Positions 63,928-64,000 of a stretch of 64,000 nucleotides of DNA are shown here, one piece after another. Positions within the stretch are counted from its first letter, which is position 1. Each line of letters opens with the position of its first letter. The notes under the pieces are model-generated. The model worked only from the letters and a program-made list of their open reading frames with translations, was not told the origin of the DNA and made no database searches. The translations under genes were made by a program, and so were the position numbers. Source of the stretch: Roseitranquillus sediminis (lineage in GTDB: Bacteria > Pseudomonadota > Alphaproteobacteria > Rhodobacterales > Rhodobacteraceae); NCBI RefSeq assembly GCF_016918935.1, contig NZ_JAFFOB010000015.1, positions 514,227-578,226 of the forward strand, given 5' to 3'.

Positions 63928-64000
63928 GCCCTGACGAGGCCGAGCTGCTCGAGCTTGAGCAGGACCTGATGGGCGCAGTAGTCGACCTCCTGGCCCTCGG
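63924..64000 (-). CDS. C-terminal end of a gene cut by the window edge
   Basis: Only the last 24 or so codons are visible: the frame reads EGQEVDYCAHQVLLKLEQLG, then LVRA and a TGA at 63926-63924. The stop overlaps the cysQ ATG as ATGA, so it is the preceding gene in a cysQ operon. The short helix-rich end does not identify a family. Confidence 0.6.
   Translation of the reverse strand, partial: EGQEVDYCAHQVLLKLEQLGLVRA

Overview
The window is a GC-rich stretch of an alphaproteobacterial chromosome, most likely from the order Rhodobacterales. The evidence is gene order: xthA-erpA / dgt-argS-SPOR-nagZ-scpA-scpB, and DUF177-rpmF-plsX-fabH-ihfA-merR-tRNA-Pro with bamE divergent, are arrangements I associate with Rhodobacterales. 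A GTTC-N7-GTTC LexA-type box in front of uvrA is also typical of alphaproteobacteria. Gene density is very high. Nearly every gene has a long antisense shadow frame caused by GC codon bias, and these are left out.

Left flank (1-7.76 kb): the end of a coiled-coil protein, a small conserved protein, an M48 lipoprotein protease, the ribosomal S12 methylthiotransferase RimO, a secreted protein with a VPLPA-like C-terminal anchor, a luciferase-like flavin oxidoreductase, a multi-PAS HWE histidine kinase, and an endonuclease/exonuclease/phosphatase-fold lipoprotein.

Centre (7.79-37.46 kb): nineteen genes, all on the minus strand and mostly coupled by ATGA, TTGA or TGATG stop/start overlaps, encode a complete extracellular contractile injection system (eCIS, Afp/PVC/MAC-like phage-tail particle). 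In transcription order they are: tail sheath, tail tube, a Cys-pair hub chaperone-like protein, a proline-rich protein, a DUF4255 cap, an AAA+ ATPase, a tiny conserved protein, a CIS tube/hub protein, a LysM protein, a gpD-like hub, a gpV-like spike, a PAAR-like tip, gp25, two baseplate-J-like wedge proteins, a gpI-like/beta-helix protein, a 1583-residue DUF6519 beta-helix fibre, and two DUF4157 proteins that are the likely cargo. Both cargo candidates carry an N-terminal C-x-C-x3-C-x2-C motif and a HExxH zincin motif. One has a second HExxH. The other, with 1492 residues, has a long hydrophobic helical core and a C-terminal segment that reads like a PD-(D/E)XK nuclease toxin. No integrase, transposase, immunity gene or regulator was seen inside the locus.

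Right flank (37.7-64 kb): a DUF3140 protein and a DUF6644-like/DUF6152 pair, then uvrA with its SOS box, two small secreted proteins, xthA and erpA. A short accessory insert follows, made of a membrane protein and two paralogous secreted Cys-motif proteins. Then come dgt, argS, a SPOR protein, nagZ, scpA and scpB, followed by a two-gene sensory module (methanogen output domain protein plus HisKA_2 kinase), dCTP deaminase, tRNA-Pro(GGG), the merR-ihfA-fabH-plsX-rpmF-DUF177 cluster, bamE, msrB, an OlsB-like acyltransferase, an ABC-F ATPase, cysQ and the tail of one more gene cut by the window edge.

Functions are assigned from recognised motifs and gene order only; no database search was run.
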